A stretch of DNA of 64,000 nucleotides. Source: Pirellulales bacterium (GTDB taxonomy: Bacteria; Planctomycetota; Planctomycetia; Pirellulales; Thermoguttaceae). The stretch covers positions 1 to 64,000 of the forward strand of contig JABWBD010000002.1 of assembly GCA_013360685.1 (NCBI GenBank), written 5' to 3'. Of the stretch, positions 62,192-64,000 are shown piece by piece. Each line of letters starts with the position of its first letter. Positions within the stretch are counted from its first letter, which is position 1. A program made the position numbers and the translations under genes. Below the pieces are notes generated by a model. That model saw nothing but the letters and a program-made list of their open reading frames with translations. It was not told the origin of the DNA and made no database searches.

Positions 62192-64000
<1,809 letters not shown>

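Overview
High-GC bacterial chromosomal window. Gene content (DUF1559 prepilin-like protein, DUF6677-like protein, Ser/Thr kinase, GH29 fucosidase, many secreted hydrolases) is typical of Planctomycetes (inference). Mostly ordinary chromosomal genes: isocitrate dehydrogenase, MBL/beta-CASP, groES, fetAB-like ABC exporter, ispG, alpha-L-fucosidase, ADP-ribosylglycohydrolase, aldehyde dehydrogenase, sigma/anti-sigma pair, speA. The main accessory feature is a ~15.4-kb integrative element (about 9871-25347) inserted in the 3' half of a tRNA-Ala(GGC) gene, bounded by 54-bp direct repeats. It carries a tyrosine integrase, an excisionase-like HTH, a translationally coupled topoisomerase VI-like B/A pair, an archaeo-eukaryotic-type primase-polymerase, and a type I R-M locus with three extra genes inside it. 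Other notable signals: paired 11-bp-period GGTAGCCCC motifs inside both att ends; a candidate structured ncRNA with an 18-bp closing helix and its own promoter-like sequence (about 7445-7790); several GTAG-headed REP/BIME-like hairpin families; and a DUF433/DUF5615 toxin-antitoxin cassette between 26-bp direct repeats, with a truncated second copy of its promoter and antitoxin 5' end joined to a frameshifted orphan gene. Many long ORFs in the supplied track are antisense shadows of high-GC genes and are rejected. All calls are from reading the sequence; no searches were run.
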